Origin: an uncultured beta proteobacterium
GTDB lineage: Bacteria; Pseudomonadota; Gammaproteobacteria; Burkholderiales; Burkholderiaceae_C
Length of the DNA stretch: 20,047 nt
Assembly: GCA_903870955.1 (NCBI GenBank)
Contig: CAIQEX010000350.1
Span: 1 to 20,047, forward strand
Direction of reading: 5' to 3'
Shown: piece by piece, positions 1 through 8,734 of the stretch
Layout: each line of letters opens with the position of its first letter
Numbering within the stretch: the stretch's first letter is position 1
Position numbers and translations under genes: made by a program
The notes under the pieces: model-generated
Told to the model about the DNA's origin: nothing
Database searches by the model: none
Seen by the model: only the letters and a program-made list of their open reading frames with translations

Positions 1-1417
1 AGGCGTGCATGTCGCCAAACAGGCTCTTCTTCCAGCCGCCAAAGCCGTGCCAGGCCATGGGCACGGGGATTGGCACATTGATGCCGACCATGCCGACCTG
101 GATGCGGCGGCTGAATTCACGTGCCACATTGCCGTCGCGGGTGAAGCAGCTGACGCCATTGCCGAACTCATGGGCGTTGATCAGGTCCACGGCTTCGGCC
201 AGGTCTTTGACGCGCAGGCAGGATAGCACCGGGCCGAAGATTTCTTCCTTGTAGATGCGCATCTCGGGGGTGACGTGGTCAAACAATGTGCCGCCCATCC
301 AGAAGCCGTTATCGCAACCGGCACCGGCAGACGCGCCACTGAACTCGCGGCCGTCGTGCAGCAGCGTGGCGCCTTCCTTCACGCCTTGGGCGATGTAACC
401 GGTGATGCGGTCATGCGCCAACTGCGTCACGATGGGGCCCATCTCGGCGGCCAGGTTCATGCCGTCCAGCACCTTCAAGGTCTTGGTGCGTGCCAGCAGC
501 TTGGGGATCAAACGATCCGCCACATCGCCTACGAGCACGGCCACGCTGATGGCCATGCAGCGCTCACCAGCCGAGCCGTAACCGGCACCGATCAGCGCGT
601 CCACCGCCTGGTCGATGTCGGCATCGGGCATCACCACCATGTGGTTCTTGGCACCTCCCAAAGCTTGCACGCGCTTGCCATGGTGGGCTCCGGTTTCATA
701 AATGTGGTTGGCAATCGGTGTGGAGCCGACAAAGCTCACTGCCTTGACATCGGGGTGCACCAGCAGTGCATCGACGGCTTCCTTGTCGCCCTGCACGACG
801 TTGAACACGCCGTCCGGCAGACCGGCCTGCTTGAACAGGTCGGCAATCAACAGGCTGGGGCTGGGGTCCAGCGGGCTGGGCTTCAGGACGAACGTGTTGC
901 CCGCAGCAATCGCCACCGGGAACATCCACATCGGCACCATGACGGGGAAGTTGAACGGCGTGATGCCGGCCACCACACCGAGGGGCTGGCGCAGCGTCCA
1001 GTTGTCGATGCCGGTGCTCACCTGGTCGGTGAAGTCGCCCTTCAGCAGTTGCGAAATGCCGCAGGCAAATTCGACGATGTCGATGCCGCGTGCCACCTCG
1101 CCCTGGGCATCGGTAAACACCTTGCCGTGCTCGGCGGTGATGACGCGGGCCAACTCGTCCTTGTTGGCGTTCAGCAATTCCAGAAACTTGAACATCACGC
1201 GGGCGCGGCGAATCGGTGGCGTGTCAGACCACGCCGGGAAGGCGGCTTGGGCCGAGGCCACTGCAGCATCCACATCGGCCGCATTGCCCAGGCGCACCTG
1301 GCGTGCGACTGCGCCGGTGGCCGGGTTGTACACGGGTTGTGTGCGGGTGCTGCTGCCAGCGCTGCGGGCGCCCTGGATGTACTGGGCAACTTCGGTCGAA
1401 TCGGTGTAGGGGGTCAT
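1..1417 (-). CDS. iolA: CoA-acylating (methyl)malonate-semialdehyde dehydrogenase, 3' end cut by window edge
   Basis: Reading leftward from an ATG at 1417, the frame stays open to base 1 (about 472 codons), so roughly the last 25-30 residues of a family of about 500 lie outside the window. The start reads [20 protein letters not shown]. An aldehyde dehydrogenase fold is clear: the nucleotide-binding region has [20 protein letters not shown] and FVLKPSP, FVGST follows, and the catalytic cysteine is C287 in [10 protein letters not shown], which is typical of the MmsA/IolA subfamily. The family converts malonate semialdehyde or methylmalonate semialdehyde, with CoA and NAD+, to acetyl-CoA or propionyl-CoA plus CO2, in the cytoplasm. 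Sequence alone does not separate MmsA (valine catabolism) from IolA. The iolBCDE genes a few kilobases away favour the last step of inositol breakdown. It is divergent from the LysR gene, with a 116-bp gap to the palindrome at 1534. Confidence 0.93.
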   Translation of the reverse strand, partial: MTPYTDSTEVAQYIQGARSAGSSTRTQPVYNPATGAVARQVRLGNAADVDAAVASAQAAFPAWSDTPPIRRARVMFKFLELLNANKDELARVITAEHGKVFTDAQGEVARGIDIVEFACGISQLLKGDFTDQVSTGIDNWTLRQPLGVVAGITPFNFPVMVPMWMFPVAIAAGNTFVLKPSPLDPSPSLLIADLFKQAGLPDGVFNVVQGDKEAVDALLVHPDVKAVSFVGSTPIANHIYETGAHHGKRVQALGGAKNHMVVMPDADIDQAVDALIGAGYGSAGERCMAISVAVLVGDVADRLIPKLLARTKTLKVLDGMNLAAEMGPIVTQLAHDRITGYIAQGVKEGATLLHDGREFSGASAGAGCDNGFWMGGTLFDHVTPEMRIYKEEIFGPVLSCLRVKDLAEAVDLINAHEFGNGVSCFTRDGNVAREFSRRIQVGMVGINVPIPVPMAWHGFGGWKKSLFGDMHA

Positions 1418-1525
1418 TGCGCGTCTCGGTGTAATTTAGGGGTTGGCTGAATCCGCACTGCCTGCTCAGGTTCAGATCAGCGGCCAAGTCTATGTCGTGC
1501 CGGGGGATGAAACAAGACCAACGGC

Positions 1526-1555
1526 TTGAATTGATTGTTCCAAATGGTGAACAAT
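1526..1555 (+). promoter_or_regulatory. Possible lysR promoter giving a leaderless transcript
   Basis: A weak sigma70-like pair is visible: TTGAAT at 1526-1531 (4 of 6 consensus bases) and AACAAT at 1550-1555 (4 of 6), spaced 18 bp. A start site 6-7 bases downstream falls at about 1562, the first base of the ATG chosen for the LysR gene. Neither candidate ATG (1544 or 1562) has a purine-rich ribosome binding site, which fits a leaderless mRNA. Both hexamers are individually poor, so this is a suggestion. Confidence 0.3.
1534..1555. promoter_or_regulatory. Perfect inverted repeat, candidate LysR operator
   Basis: ATTGTTC (1534-1540) and GAACAAT (1549-1555) are exact reverse complements separated by 8 bases. 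The inner TTC/GAA halves satisfy the T-N11-A rule of LysR-family binding sites. The site lies between the divergent iolA and lysR genes, just upstream of the lysR ATG at 1562, and overlaps the only promoter-like hexamers I can see for lysR. Negative autoregulation with control of iolA from the same site is the usual LysR arrangement. That role is inferred here. Confidence 0.6.
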
Positions 1556-1561
1556 AGACCC

Positions 1562-2500
1562 ATGATTGAGCAAAAATTGAAAGACCCGTGGAACCATCTG
1601 CATTGGCTCATGGTGCTGTCGCAGCAGGGCAGCTACACCGCCGCTGCGGCCCGCCTGGGGGTGAGCAAGGCCGCGATGAGCCAGCACATCGCCGAGCTGG
1701 AGCGGGCTGCCGGTGTGGAGCTGGTTCGGCGCACCACGCGCAGCGTGCAGCTGACGCAGGCCGGGCAGCGCCTGGTCGATGAAACCCGGGCGCCGTTTGA
1801 GCAAATTGCGCAGAGCTTCTCCAGTGTGCGTGATCTGGCAGGCGCGCCCCGTGGGCTGTTGCGCATCACCGCACCGGTCGCCCTGGCGCGCCAGCAACTC
1901 GTGCCCCGGTTAACCGATTTTTTGCGCTTGTACCCGGAAGTGCGTCTGGAACTGGATATGTCTGATCGCCTCAGCTCCATGGGCACCGAAGGGTTTGACC
2001 TCGCCATCCGCCACACGGCTGCACCCCCGGATACGCATGTGGCGTGGCCCCTGTGCAGTACCCGTTCGGTGCTGGTGGCCACGCGCGCCTACCTGCGCAA
2101 ACGCGGAGTCCCGGCCGCACCTGCGGACCTGGTCACACACAACTGCCTGCACTACCGGCGCGGGCACGATGCACCGGCCTGGACTTTTGAGCCACTCAAG
2201 GCGCTTAGAGAATCGGCGCGGGTGACGGTGCCCATATCCGGCTCCCTGTCCGCCAACAACAGCGAGGCCTTGCGTGACGCCGCCTTGGCGGGTCTGGGCA
2301 TTGCCTTGCTGCCAGACTTCACGGCGCAGACCAGTTTGCGCCAGAGCAAGCTGGTGCAGGTGCTGCCCGAATGGAAATCGGTCGGCGCGTTTGCCGAAAC
2401 CATCTACGCCATACGCCCCTACTCGCACCATGTACCCCTCGCGGTCACCGCGTTTGTGGGCTACCTGCGCGAGGTATTTTCCGGCGGCTTTGGTTTGTAA
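1562..2500 (+). CDS. LysR-family transcriptional regulator, divergent from iolA
   Basis: This is a 312-residue protein of normal LysR length (about 300). The N-terminal winged helix-turn-helix occupies roughly residues 10-70, with the recognition-helix segment SYTAAAARLGVSKAAMSQHI followed by ELERAAGVELVRRTTRSVQLT. A LysR substrate-binding domain fills about residues 95-300, ending in the AALAGLGIALLPDF motif common to the CrgA/DhcR-like branch. Upstream in-frame starts exist at 1544 (ATG) and 1535 (TTG). I chose 1562 because the other two lie inside the perfect palindrome at 1534-1555 and the LysR HTH normally begins close to the N-terminus. Its divergence from iolA makes iolA the most likely target. 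The ligand cannot be read from the sequence. Inositol operons in proteobacteria are usually governed by RpiR-type IolR, so a LysR here may sense a different or later intermediate. Confidence 0.9.
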   Translation: MIEQKLKDPWNHLHWLMVLSQQGSYTAAAARLGVSKAAMSQHIAELERAAGVELVRRTTRSVQLTQAGQRLVDETRAPFEQIAQSFSSVRDLAGAPRGLLRITAPVALARQQLVPRLTDFLRLYPEVRLELDMSDRLSSMGTEGFDLAIRHTAAPPDTHVAWPLCSTRSVLVATRAYLRKRGVPAAPADLVTHNCLHYRRGHDAPAWTFEPLKALRESARVTVPISGSLSANNSEALRDAALAGLGIALLPDFTAQTSLRQSKLVQVLPEWKSVGAFAETIYAIRPYSHHVPLAVTAFVGYLREVFSGGFGL

Positions 2501-2517
2501 GGGGACGCATTGACAGG

Positions 2518-2534
2518 GTGCGTGTGCCACGCAC
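2518..2534 (+). terminator. Hairpin downstream of the LysR gene, weak terminator candidate
   Basis: GTGCGTG and CACGCAC form a perfect 7-bp stem around a TGC loop, starting 17 bases after the lysR stop. No T-run follows, so it does not look like a standard intrinsic terminator. It could be a transcript-end stabilising hairpin or chance. The rest of the gap to 2752 is comparatively A+T-rich and holds no gene or convincing promoter that I can see. Confidence 0.3.
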
Positions 2535-2752
2535 TCCCAACGACTGCCGGTTGAAGCTGCATAGCAAGCCATCTTCATTTTGCGTTAGATCAAGAATGGC
2601 ACTTTAGATTTCCAGCGGTTGACTCTTTCGAAGGATACTTTTGTACTCGCTTTGTGGCGGACTTGAGGCCTATCCGATCGCCGGGTTGACCCGTCCACCA
2701 GAGTTTGAGAAATTGAATCTTAAGAGGGCTGACGCGATACAAAGGCTATGGG

Positions 2753-4972
2753 ATGAGTGAAGACACGACTGACCCGGTTGGAATAAATTCACGATACAGG
2801 CTATCGGATGTCAGGTTGCTCTACGCAGCTATTGGTTTTTCATTGGCGATCGTCGTTGTCCTTTGCGTTTTTGGATTGTCATATCTCAGGTATGAAAATT
2901 TAGCCCGCACGCAGCTTCTCACCGAGAACCTGTCCCATTCTGTTGAGCAAAACATCTCCGGGTTGGTCAAAGATATCGACATCGCGTTGCAACACTCTGC
3001 TGACGAAATTTCCCATCAATGGGTTGAGGGGCGGCCCAATAAAGATTCGATTACGCGATTTCTGGCACGACAGCAGGCGTTATTGCCCGGTGCCGACTTG
3101 CTACGTGCAACCGATGCAGAGGGTGTGGCAATCTATGGAGTGGGCATTCCACAGACTCCCGCAAGCGTAGCCCAACGCGACTATTACAAGAAATTGCGCG
3201 ACGACCCCCAAGCGGGTCTGGTTATTTCGGAGCCCGTGGTGGGCAAGATATCCCAGAAGTGGATCTGGTTGATGGCGCGCAGATACAACACACCGGATGG
3301 ATCTTTTGGCGGGCTGGTCTATGGATCGGCATTTATTGACACGATCAAACAGAGGTTCGATCAGCTCAAGCTGCCCACGGGGAGTGCCGTAGTCCTCAGG
3401 GATCGGGAAATGAAACTGATTGCACGGAGTTCGTTTGGAATCGCGCAGGATGTGCCGATAGGAGATGCCAGGGTTTCGAACGAATTCAAAGCGGCCATCG
3501 CCACACAACCAACTGGAGGCGTATTCCGCAGCGGCTCAACGACACCCGATGGCGTTGCCAGGATCTATTCCTACCGGGTCAACGCAGAACATGGTTTTGT
3601 AGCCCTCGTCGGAATACCGGTTGACGCGGCATTGCATGAATGGAGAAATATCGCAACGTCCGTCACCCTTTTGCTCTTGTTGACGGCTTGCGGTTACTTG
3701 TACTTTGCGCGCGCCCTGGGCAAATCGTGGCATCAGCAACGCGCTGATATGCACTCGCTCATGGCAAGCCAAGTCCAGTTGCAGGAAGCCAAAGAGCTGG
3801 CGGAAGCAGCGACGCGCGCAAAGAGTGATTTTCTGAGCAACATGAGCCACGAAATTCGTACGCCGCTCAATGCCATTGCAGGAATGGCAAACCTCGTCCG
3901 ACAGGAGCCCCTGACCGCAACTCAGGCTGATCGCTTGCGAAAAATGGAGTTGGCCACCCGCCATCTGACTACAACCATAAGCGACATATTGGATCTCTCG
4001 AAAATTGATGCGAACAGCCTGGTGTTGGAAGACCAGAGTCTGCGACCCCGCGATATCGTGATGAACGTGGCTGAGATACTGGAGACTTCAGCCAAAGCCA
4101 AGGGGCTTGAAATCGATGTGAACATGGTGGACCTGCCAGGCTCTGTCCGGGGTGACTCCACGCGCATCACCCAGGCTTTATTGAATCTGGGTAGCAATGC
4201 GGTCAAATTCACAAGCCAAGGCAAGATAACCTTGAGCGCATGTTTGGTTGAGAAGAAAGATGACGTTGCGACGATTCGCTTCGAAGTTTGTGATACCGGC
4301 ATTGGAATCGCCAAAGACCAACAGCAGCATTTGTTTAAACCATTTTCACAGGCTGAATCCAGCACCACGCGTCTGTATGGTGGAACGGGTCTGGGACTCA
4401 CGATCACCAAAAAATTAGCGCACGCCATGGGCGGGACTGCTGGCGTCGAGAGTGAACTGGCACGGGGCAGCAAATTTTGGTTCACCGTACATGTGCAAAT
4501 CGAAACTGCGGAAGAAAGTGAAATTGAAACCGCTTCGGTCGACCCGGAGTTGCCCCCGGATCAGTTGACCAAGCTATGCGAGGGGCGCCTTGTGCTGCTC
4601 GCTGAAGACGACGATTTCAACCAGGAAATCGCAACCTTCCAGTTGGAAAATTTGGGCTTTCGAGTGGATGTCGCCGTGAATGGGTTTGAAGCTGTTGAAA
4701 AGGCGAAGACAACCCATTACGACTTAATATTCATGGATATGCGGATGCCGGTCATGGATGGTTTGACCGCAACGATGCGCATTCGACAGCTGACCCTAAA
4801 CGCATCAACCCCCATCATTGCGCTGACCGCTAACGCGTTTTCCGACGACAGGGAAAAGTGCCTCAACGCGGGTATGACTTACTTCATTACCAAGCCAGTA
4901 GAGCAAAAGGTGCTGCGCGAGGCAATTTTGCAATTGCTGGGTCATGGCCACTCCGTTGCGCCAGGCAGGTGA
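2753..4972 (+). CDS. Membrane-bound hybrid sensor histidine kinase (Cache-like sensor, HisKA, HATPase, receiver)
   Basis: The 739-residue protein has a first membrane helix at about 22-44 and a second at about 300-320. They bracket a periplasmic domain of about 250 residues that resembles a double-Cache/PDC sensor and begins with the long helix ENLSHSVEQNISGLVKDIDI. A short coiled coil leads to a HisKA domain with the phospho-accepting H366 in NMSHEIRTPLNAI. The HATPase domain has an N box (LLNLGSNAVKFT), G1 (DTGIGI), F box (LFKPFSQAE) and G2 (GGTGLGLTI). A C-terminal receiver (about 611-730) has acidic EDDD, acceptor D662 in FMDMRMPVMDG, and a late lysine in ITKPVE. No HPt domain or separate regulator follows, so its partner is in trans. 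The gene is convergent with iolB and separated from it by 59 bases. Its base composition is visibly more A+T-rich than its neighbours, hinting at separate acquisition. The start at 2753 has only a weak upstream AAAGG. The ligand is unknown. Confidence 0.93.
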   Translation: MSEDTTDPVGINSRYRLSDVRLLYAAIGFSLAIVVVLCVFGLSYLRYENLARTQLLTENLSHSVEQNISGLVKDIDIALQHSADEISHQWVEGRPNKDSITRFLARQQALLPGADLLRATDAEGVAIYGVGIPQTPASVAQRDYYKKLRDDPQAGLVISEPVVGKISQKWIWLMARRYNTPDGSFGGLVYGSAFIDTIKQRFDQLKLPTGSAVVLRDREMKLIARSSFGIAQDVPIGDARVSNEFKAAIATQPTGGVFRSGSTTPDGVARIYSYRVNAEHGFVALVGIPVDAALHEWRNIATSVTLLLLLTACGYLYFARALGKSWHQQRADMHSLMASQVQLQEAKELAEAATRAKSDFLSNMSHEIRTPLNAIAGMANLVRQEPLTATQADRLRKMELATRHLTTTISDILDLSKIDANSLVLEDQSLRPRDIVMNVAEILETSAKAKGLEIDVNMVDLPGSVRGDSTRITQALLNLGSNAVKFTSQGKITLSACLVEKKDDVATIRFEVCDTGIGIAKDQQQHLFKPFSQAESSTTRLYGGTGLGLTITKKLAHAMGGTAGVESELARGSKFWFTVHVQIETAEESEIETASVDPELPPDQLTKLCEGRLVLLAEDDDFNQEIATFQLENLGFRVDVAVNGFEAVEKAKTTHYDLIFMDMRMPVMDGLTATMRIRQLTLNASTPIIALTANAFSDDREKCLNAGMTYFITKPVEQKVLREAILQLLGHGHSVAPGR

Positions 4973-5031
4973 AGCCATGGGTGGTGCACGCTACGAACGG
5001 CTGCCCTGATAAAAGCCCTAATGCATAAGCC

Positions 5032-5871
5032 TTAAGCCTTGGCCAGCATCCACTCGTGCACCGGGTCATTCTTGAAAACCCAGAAGCGGTTCGGGCCGGC
5101 CATCACATTCAGGTAGTACAGGTCGTAGCCGTGCGGTGCGGTCACCGGGTGGTAGCCCTTGGGCACCATCACCACGTCGTGGTCCTCCACGGCGCATGCT
5201 TCGTCGATGCTGCGGTCATCGGTATAGACGCGCTGGTAGGCAAAACCCTGCGGCGGATTCAGGCGGTGGTAATAGGTTTCCTCCAGCAGCGTCTCGACCG
5301 GCGGTTGCTCCACATCGTGTTTGTGGGGCGGGTAGCTGGAGCTGTGGCTGGCCGGTGTCATCACCTCGACCACCAGCAGGTGGGCGGCGCGCGGGTCATC
5401 GTGCGGCAGGATGTCGCAGATGTAGCGGGTGTTGGTGCCTTGGCCGCGCACGCTGCGGCGCATGGCGGCGGAGTCGATCACGCTGACTTCGCCCGAGCCA
5501 CCACCAGCACTGCGAGCGTTGCCACCTGGAGCCGTGCACAGTGCCACTTCGGCAACAGCCGTTGCACCGGGCACATTACGGACGCTGACGTTCTTGCCAG
5601 CCGGCACATAAACGGCAGCCGGCGACACCTCTTCGAACACGCTTTTGCGCGTGCCCAGGTTGGCGTAGGTCTTGCCGTCCACGGTCACGTCCACCGTGCC
5701 GGTCAGCACCACCAGACACAGCTCGCGCGTGCCGGTATCCACAGTTTCGCTTTCACCGGCGGACAGGCGCACGGCCCGAAAGCCCACATGGGTCCAGCCC
5801 GCGCGCTCGGGTGTCACGTTGACGATTTCGCGGCCTGTGGACGCGGACTTGGCAAGCAGGGGGCTGACCAT
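5032..5871 (-). CDS. iolB: 5-deoxy-glucuronate isomerase
   Basis: This 279-residue protein matches the IolB family in length and content: a bicupin fold with the C-terminal metal-binding cluster YPPHKHDVEQPPVETLLEET, then YYHRLNPPQGFAYQRVYTDD, and an ending PNRFWVFKNDPVHEWM. IolB isomerises 5-deoxy-D-glucuronate to 5-dehydro-2-deoxy-D-gluconate in the cytoplasm, between the IolD and IolC steps. The ATG at 5871 follows a good AGGA site 6-9 bases upstream, and only 9 bases separate it from the iolE stop codon, so the two are co-transcribed. It is the last gene of the iolCDEB operon and ends head-to-head with the histidine kinase. No clear terminator is visible in the 59-base gap. Residues 110-130 hold a Gly/Ala/Ser-rich linker (PGGNARSAGGGSGE) between the two cupin halves. 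Confidence 0.96.
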   Translation of the reverse strand: MVSPLLAKSASTGREIVNVTPERAGWTHVGFRAVRLSAGESETVDTGTRELCLVVLTGTVDVTVDGKTYANLGTRKSVFEEVSPAAVYVPAGKNVSVRNVPGATAVAEVALCTAPGGNARSAGGGSGEVSVIDSAAMRRSVRGQGTNTRYICDILPHDDPRAAHLLVVEVMTPASHSSSYPPHKHDVEQPPVETLLEETYYHRLNPPQGFAYQRVYTDDRSIDEACAVEDHDVVMVPKGYHPVTAPHGYDLYYLNVMAGPNRFWVFKNDPVHEWMLAKA

Positions 5872-5880
5872 GGAAGTTCC

Positions 5881-6807
5881 TTAGCTCAGTTCGTTAACCA
5901 ACGCGCGCAGGGTGTCAAAACCCTTCTTGGCGTATTCGTAGCTGGGGGCCACGGCCGGGTCCTGTTCGGCTTCCACCACCAGCCAGCCTTCGTAACCGGC
6001 GTTCTTCAGGGTGCTGAGCACTGCGCGGTAGTCAATGCTGCCGTCGCCGGGCACGGTAAAGATGCCATTGATCACGCCGTTCAAAAAACTCCAGCTGTCA
6101 TTGCGGGCCTTGGCAATCACCAACGTGCGCACGTCCTTGCAGTGCACATGCGCCACGCGGCCGATGTGTTTTTTGAGCATCGCCACAGGATCCTGTGCGC
6201 CGCCGTAGAAGGCGTGTCCGGTGTCATACAGCAGGAAGACTTTGGCGGGATCAGTCACCTCCATCAGCGTGTCCACATCGGCCGGCGATTCCACATAGGC
6301 GCCCATGTGGTGGTGGTACGCCAGCTTGATGCCATACGTCTTGAGCAGGTGCTCGCCAAAGGCATTCAGGCGTTCGCCATAGGCCAGCCACTGTGCCTCA
6401 GAAGTGAAGGTGGGGCGCTTGGAAACCGGCGTCTCGATCTGGCCTTGCACGGTACCGGCACATTCGCCATACACCACGACCTTCACGCTGTTGTATTGCA
6501 GGCGGCTCATGTGCGCCTTGCAACGTTCGATCTCGGCAGCGACTGCGTCGGCATTGCTCTGGCCCGGCTCGACTTCGGCCAGAAAACCGGAGTACCAGCC
6601 CGACACGCAGGCCAGGCCGAACTCGTCGAGCTTGGCCTTCAGACCAGGTCCGTCCTTGGGAAACTTGTTGCCCAGCTCAAAACCTTCGTAGCCGATTTCC
6701 TTGCCTTCTTTCAGGGCCAGTTCCAGCGGTGTTTCGCCGCCCAGCGAGGGCAGGTCGTCGTTCATCCACGAGATGGGGTTGATGCCGATTTGTACGTTCC
6801 AGGTCAT
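5881..6807 (-). CDS. iolE: Myo-inosose-2 dehydratase
   Basis: The 308-residue protein is a xylose-isomerase-like TIM barrel of the normal IolE length (about 300). It starts MTWNVQIGINPISWMNDDLP, the characteristic IolE opening. Metal-ligand motifs appear in order: VVVYGECAGTVQG, LAYHHHMGAYVES, YDTGHAFYGG, VHCKDVR and the late glutamate in LVVEAEQDP. IolE removes water from scyllo-inosose (2-keto-myo-inositol) to give the trihydroxycyclohexane-dione that IolD cleaves. The gene lies 31 bases after the iolD stop and 9 bases before iolB. Upstream of its ATG is a weak AGAGAA-type ribosome binding site. No motif residue appears to be missing. Confidence 0.96.
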   Translation of the reverse strand: MTWNVQIGINPISWMNDDLPSLGGETPLELALKEGKEIGYEGFELGNKFPKDGPGLKAKLDEFGLACVSGWYSGFLAEVEPGQSNADAVAAEIERCKAHMSRLQYNSVKVVVYGECAGTVQGQIETPVSKRPTFTSEAQWLAYGERLNAFGEHLLKTYGIKLAYHHHMGAYVESPADVDTLMEVTDPAKVFLLYDTGHAFYGGAQDPVAMLKKHIGRVAHVHCKDVRTLVIAKARNDSWSFLNGVINGIFTVPGDGSIDYRAVLSTLKNAGYEGWLVVEAEQDPAVAPSYEYAKKGFDTLRALVNELS

Positions 6808-6838
6808 AGCAGTTCTCTTAAAAAAAGTGGGGGGTTAG

Positions 6839-8710
6839 TTAAACGCGTTGGTCATTTCTTGCGCTCAGAAAGCCGGCATAGGCGGCGTTCACGCCAGGGC
6901 GCTCCGAGACTTCCGGAATGCCCACTTCCCACCAGCAACCACCTTCTTGGGTCGTGCGAGTGTGGGTGGTGTCGATGACCAGCACCTGGGTGCGTTTGGC
7001 GGCACGGGCTTTGACCATGGCGCTCTTCAGTTCAGGCAGGTCTTTCACATGCACCGCGTCGGCACCCATGGCGGCGGCGTGCATGGCAAAGTCAATCGGA
7101 CGGACTTCGCCACCCTCGGTCACGCAAACGTCCAGCATGTTGTTAAAGCTGGCGTTTCCGGTGGCGCTTTGCAGGCGCTCAATGCAACCATAGCCACCGT
7201 TGTCCAGCACCACGACGATGATCTTCTTGCCCAGCAGCACCGAGGTGGCAATTTCCGAGTTGGCCATCATGTAGGAGCCATCGCCCACGAAGACAATTAC
7301 TTCCTGATCGGGGCGCGCCATCTTCACGCCCACCGCACCGGCAATTTCATAGCCCATGCAGGAGTAGCCGTATTCCATGTGGTAGTTGCCGGGCCGGGAG
7401 GCACGCCATATCTTGTGCATCTCGGCAGGGAGGCCACCACTGGCACCCACCGCCACATCGTGTGCGCCGCTGTCGCCTCCCGCGTCGTTTAGCGAGTCGC
7501 GCACCGCGCCCATGACTTCGGCGTCATAGGGCAGCGTGCCAGCAGCAGGCAGGTTGCACGTGAGTTGGGTCACCGTATGCACCCAGGCGGCAGCTTCTTG
7601 CACGGCACGTGCGGTCCAGGCGGCATCGGCCTGCCAATTGCCCAAGGCGGGTGTCAGCTGTTCCAGACCGACTTTGGCGTCGGCCACCAGAGCGCTGCCA
7701 TTCCATTTTCCGGCATCAAAGTGCTGCACGTTCAGGCTCAGCAGTTTGGCTTTGGCAAACAGGGCGTGCGAGCCGGTGGTGAAATCCTGCAGGCGCGTGC
7801 CCACGGCAAACACCACGTCGGCATCGCGCGCCAGGGCGTTGGCGGCCGGGCCACCGTCCACACCAATGGCACCCAGATTCAAGGGGTGGTCCCACGGGAT
7901 GGCGCTCTTGCCACCGTGCGACTCCACCACCGGAATGCCGAACTTCGCAGCGAAGGACGCCAAGCCATCGCTGGCCTGGCTGTAGAGCACGCCGCCACCG
8001 GCCACGATCAGGGGTTGTTTGGCTTTCTTCAACAGATCGGCGGCGCGGCTCAGCTCAAAGGCATCGGCAGGCGGGCGGCGGAAACGGATGATTTCGGGCT
8101 CAAAGAAGCTGCTGGGAAAATCGTGGGCGTGGGCCTGCACATCCTGCGGCAAGGCCAGGCAGACCGGGCCGCAGTTGGCGGGATCGGTCATGACCTGGAT
8201 GGCGCGCGGCAGCGCGGTGAGCAACTGCTCGGGGCGACTGATGCGGTCAAAGTAACGCGTCACCGGGCGGAAGCAGTCGTTGGCCGAGACATCACCCTGC
8301 TGGAAGCTTTCGACCTGCTGCAGCACCGGGTCTGGCGCGCGCGTGGCAAAGGTGTCACCGGGGAGCAGCAGCACCGGAATGCGGTTGACGTGGGCCACTG
8401 CGGCAGCGGTCACCATGTTGGTGGCACCCGGGCCGATGCTGGAGCTGACCGCCATGATGCGCTGGCGCAAATTGGCCTTGGCAAAGGCCACTGCCGCATG
8501 GGCCATGCTTTGTTCGTTGTGCGCACGGTAGGTGGGGAGCGCTGCGCGCTCAGCCCACAGGGCCTCGCCGAGGCCTGCCACGTTGCCGTGGCCGAAGATG
8601 GCAAACACACCGGCGCAATAGGGTTGGATGCTGCCATCTGCCATTTCCACGCGCAGCGCGGCGAGGTATTTGACGATGGCCTGGGCGGTTGTGAGTCTTT
8701 GTGTAGTCAT
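6839..8710 (-). CDS. iolD: 3D-(3,5/4)-trihydroxycyclohexane-1,2-dione acylhydrolase (ring-cleaving)
   Basis: The 623-residue protein is a thiamine-diphosphate enzyme of the acetolactate-synthase type and of usual IolD length. The N-terminal pyrimidine-binding domain carries the catalytic-type glutamate E66 in RAHNEQSMAHAA. The central domain has IVAGGGVLYSQ. The C-terminal pyrophosphate-binding domain has the GDGSYMMANSEIATS motif followed by VVLDNGGYGCIERLQ, which holds Mg2+ and ThDP. IolD hydrolytically opens the six-membered diketone ring to 5-deoxy-D-glucuronate in the cytoplasm. GGAGAG lies 8 bases before the ATG. The iolC stop is 24 bases upstream and the iolE start 31 bases downstream, consistent with one transcript. 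Confidence 0.96.
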   Translation of the reverse strand: MTTQRLTTAQAIVKYLAALRVEMADGSIQPYCAGVFAIFGHGNVAGLGEALWAERAALPTYRAHNEQSMAHAAVAFAKANLRQRIMAVSSSIGPGATNMVTAAAVAHVNRIPVLLLPGDTFATRAPDPVLQQVESFQQGDVSANDCFRPVTRYFDRISRPEQLLTALPRAIQVMTDPANCGPVCLALPQDVQAHAHDFPSSFFEPEIIRFRRPPADAFELSRAADLLKKAKQPLIVAGGGVLYSQASDGLASFAAKFGIPVVESHGGKSAIPWDHPLNLGAIGVDGGPAANALARDADVVFAVGTRLQDFTTGSHALFAKAKLLSLNVQHFDAGKWNGSALVADAKVGLEQLTPALGNWQADAAWTARAVQEAAAWVHTVTQLTCNLPAAGTLPYDAEVMGAVRDSLNDAGGDSGAHDVAVGASGGLPAEMHKIWRASRPGNYHMEYGYSCMGYEIAGAVGVKMARPDQEVIVFVGDGSYMMANSEIATSVLLGKKIIVVVLDNGGYGCIERLQSATGNASFNNMLDVCVTEGGEVRPIDFAMHAAAMGADAVHVKDLPELKSAMVKARAAKRTQVLVIDTTHTRTTQEGGCWWEVGIPEVSERPGVNAAYAGFLSARNDQRV

Positions 8711-8734
8711 GGGGTTTTCTCTCCGATTCGCTGT

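Noticed and set aside
4973..5031. Bidirectional terminator between the hybrid kinase and iolB
   Set aside because: I looked for a G+C-rich hairpin with flanking T or A runs and found none. Only short unrelated repeats such as AAGCC are present.
5056..6978. Long plus-strand open frame (about 640 codons) opposite iolB and iolE
   Set aside because: It is an antisense shadow of two clearly recognisable enzymes. The translation is rich in His, Val, Gly and Ala with no domain, as expected when high-G+C genes are read on the opposite strand.
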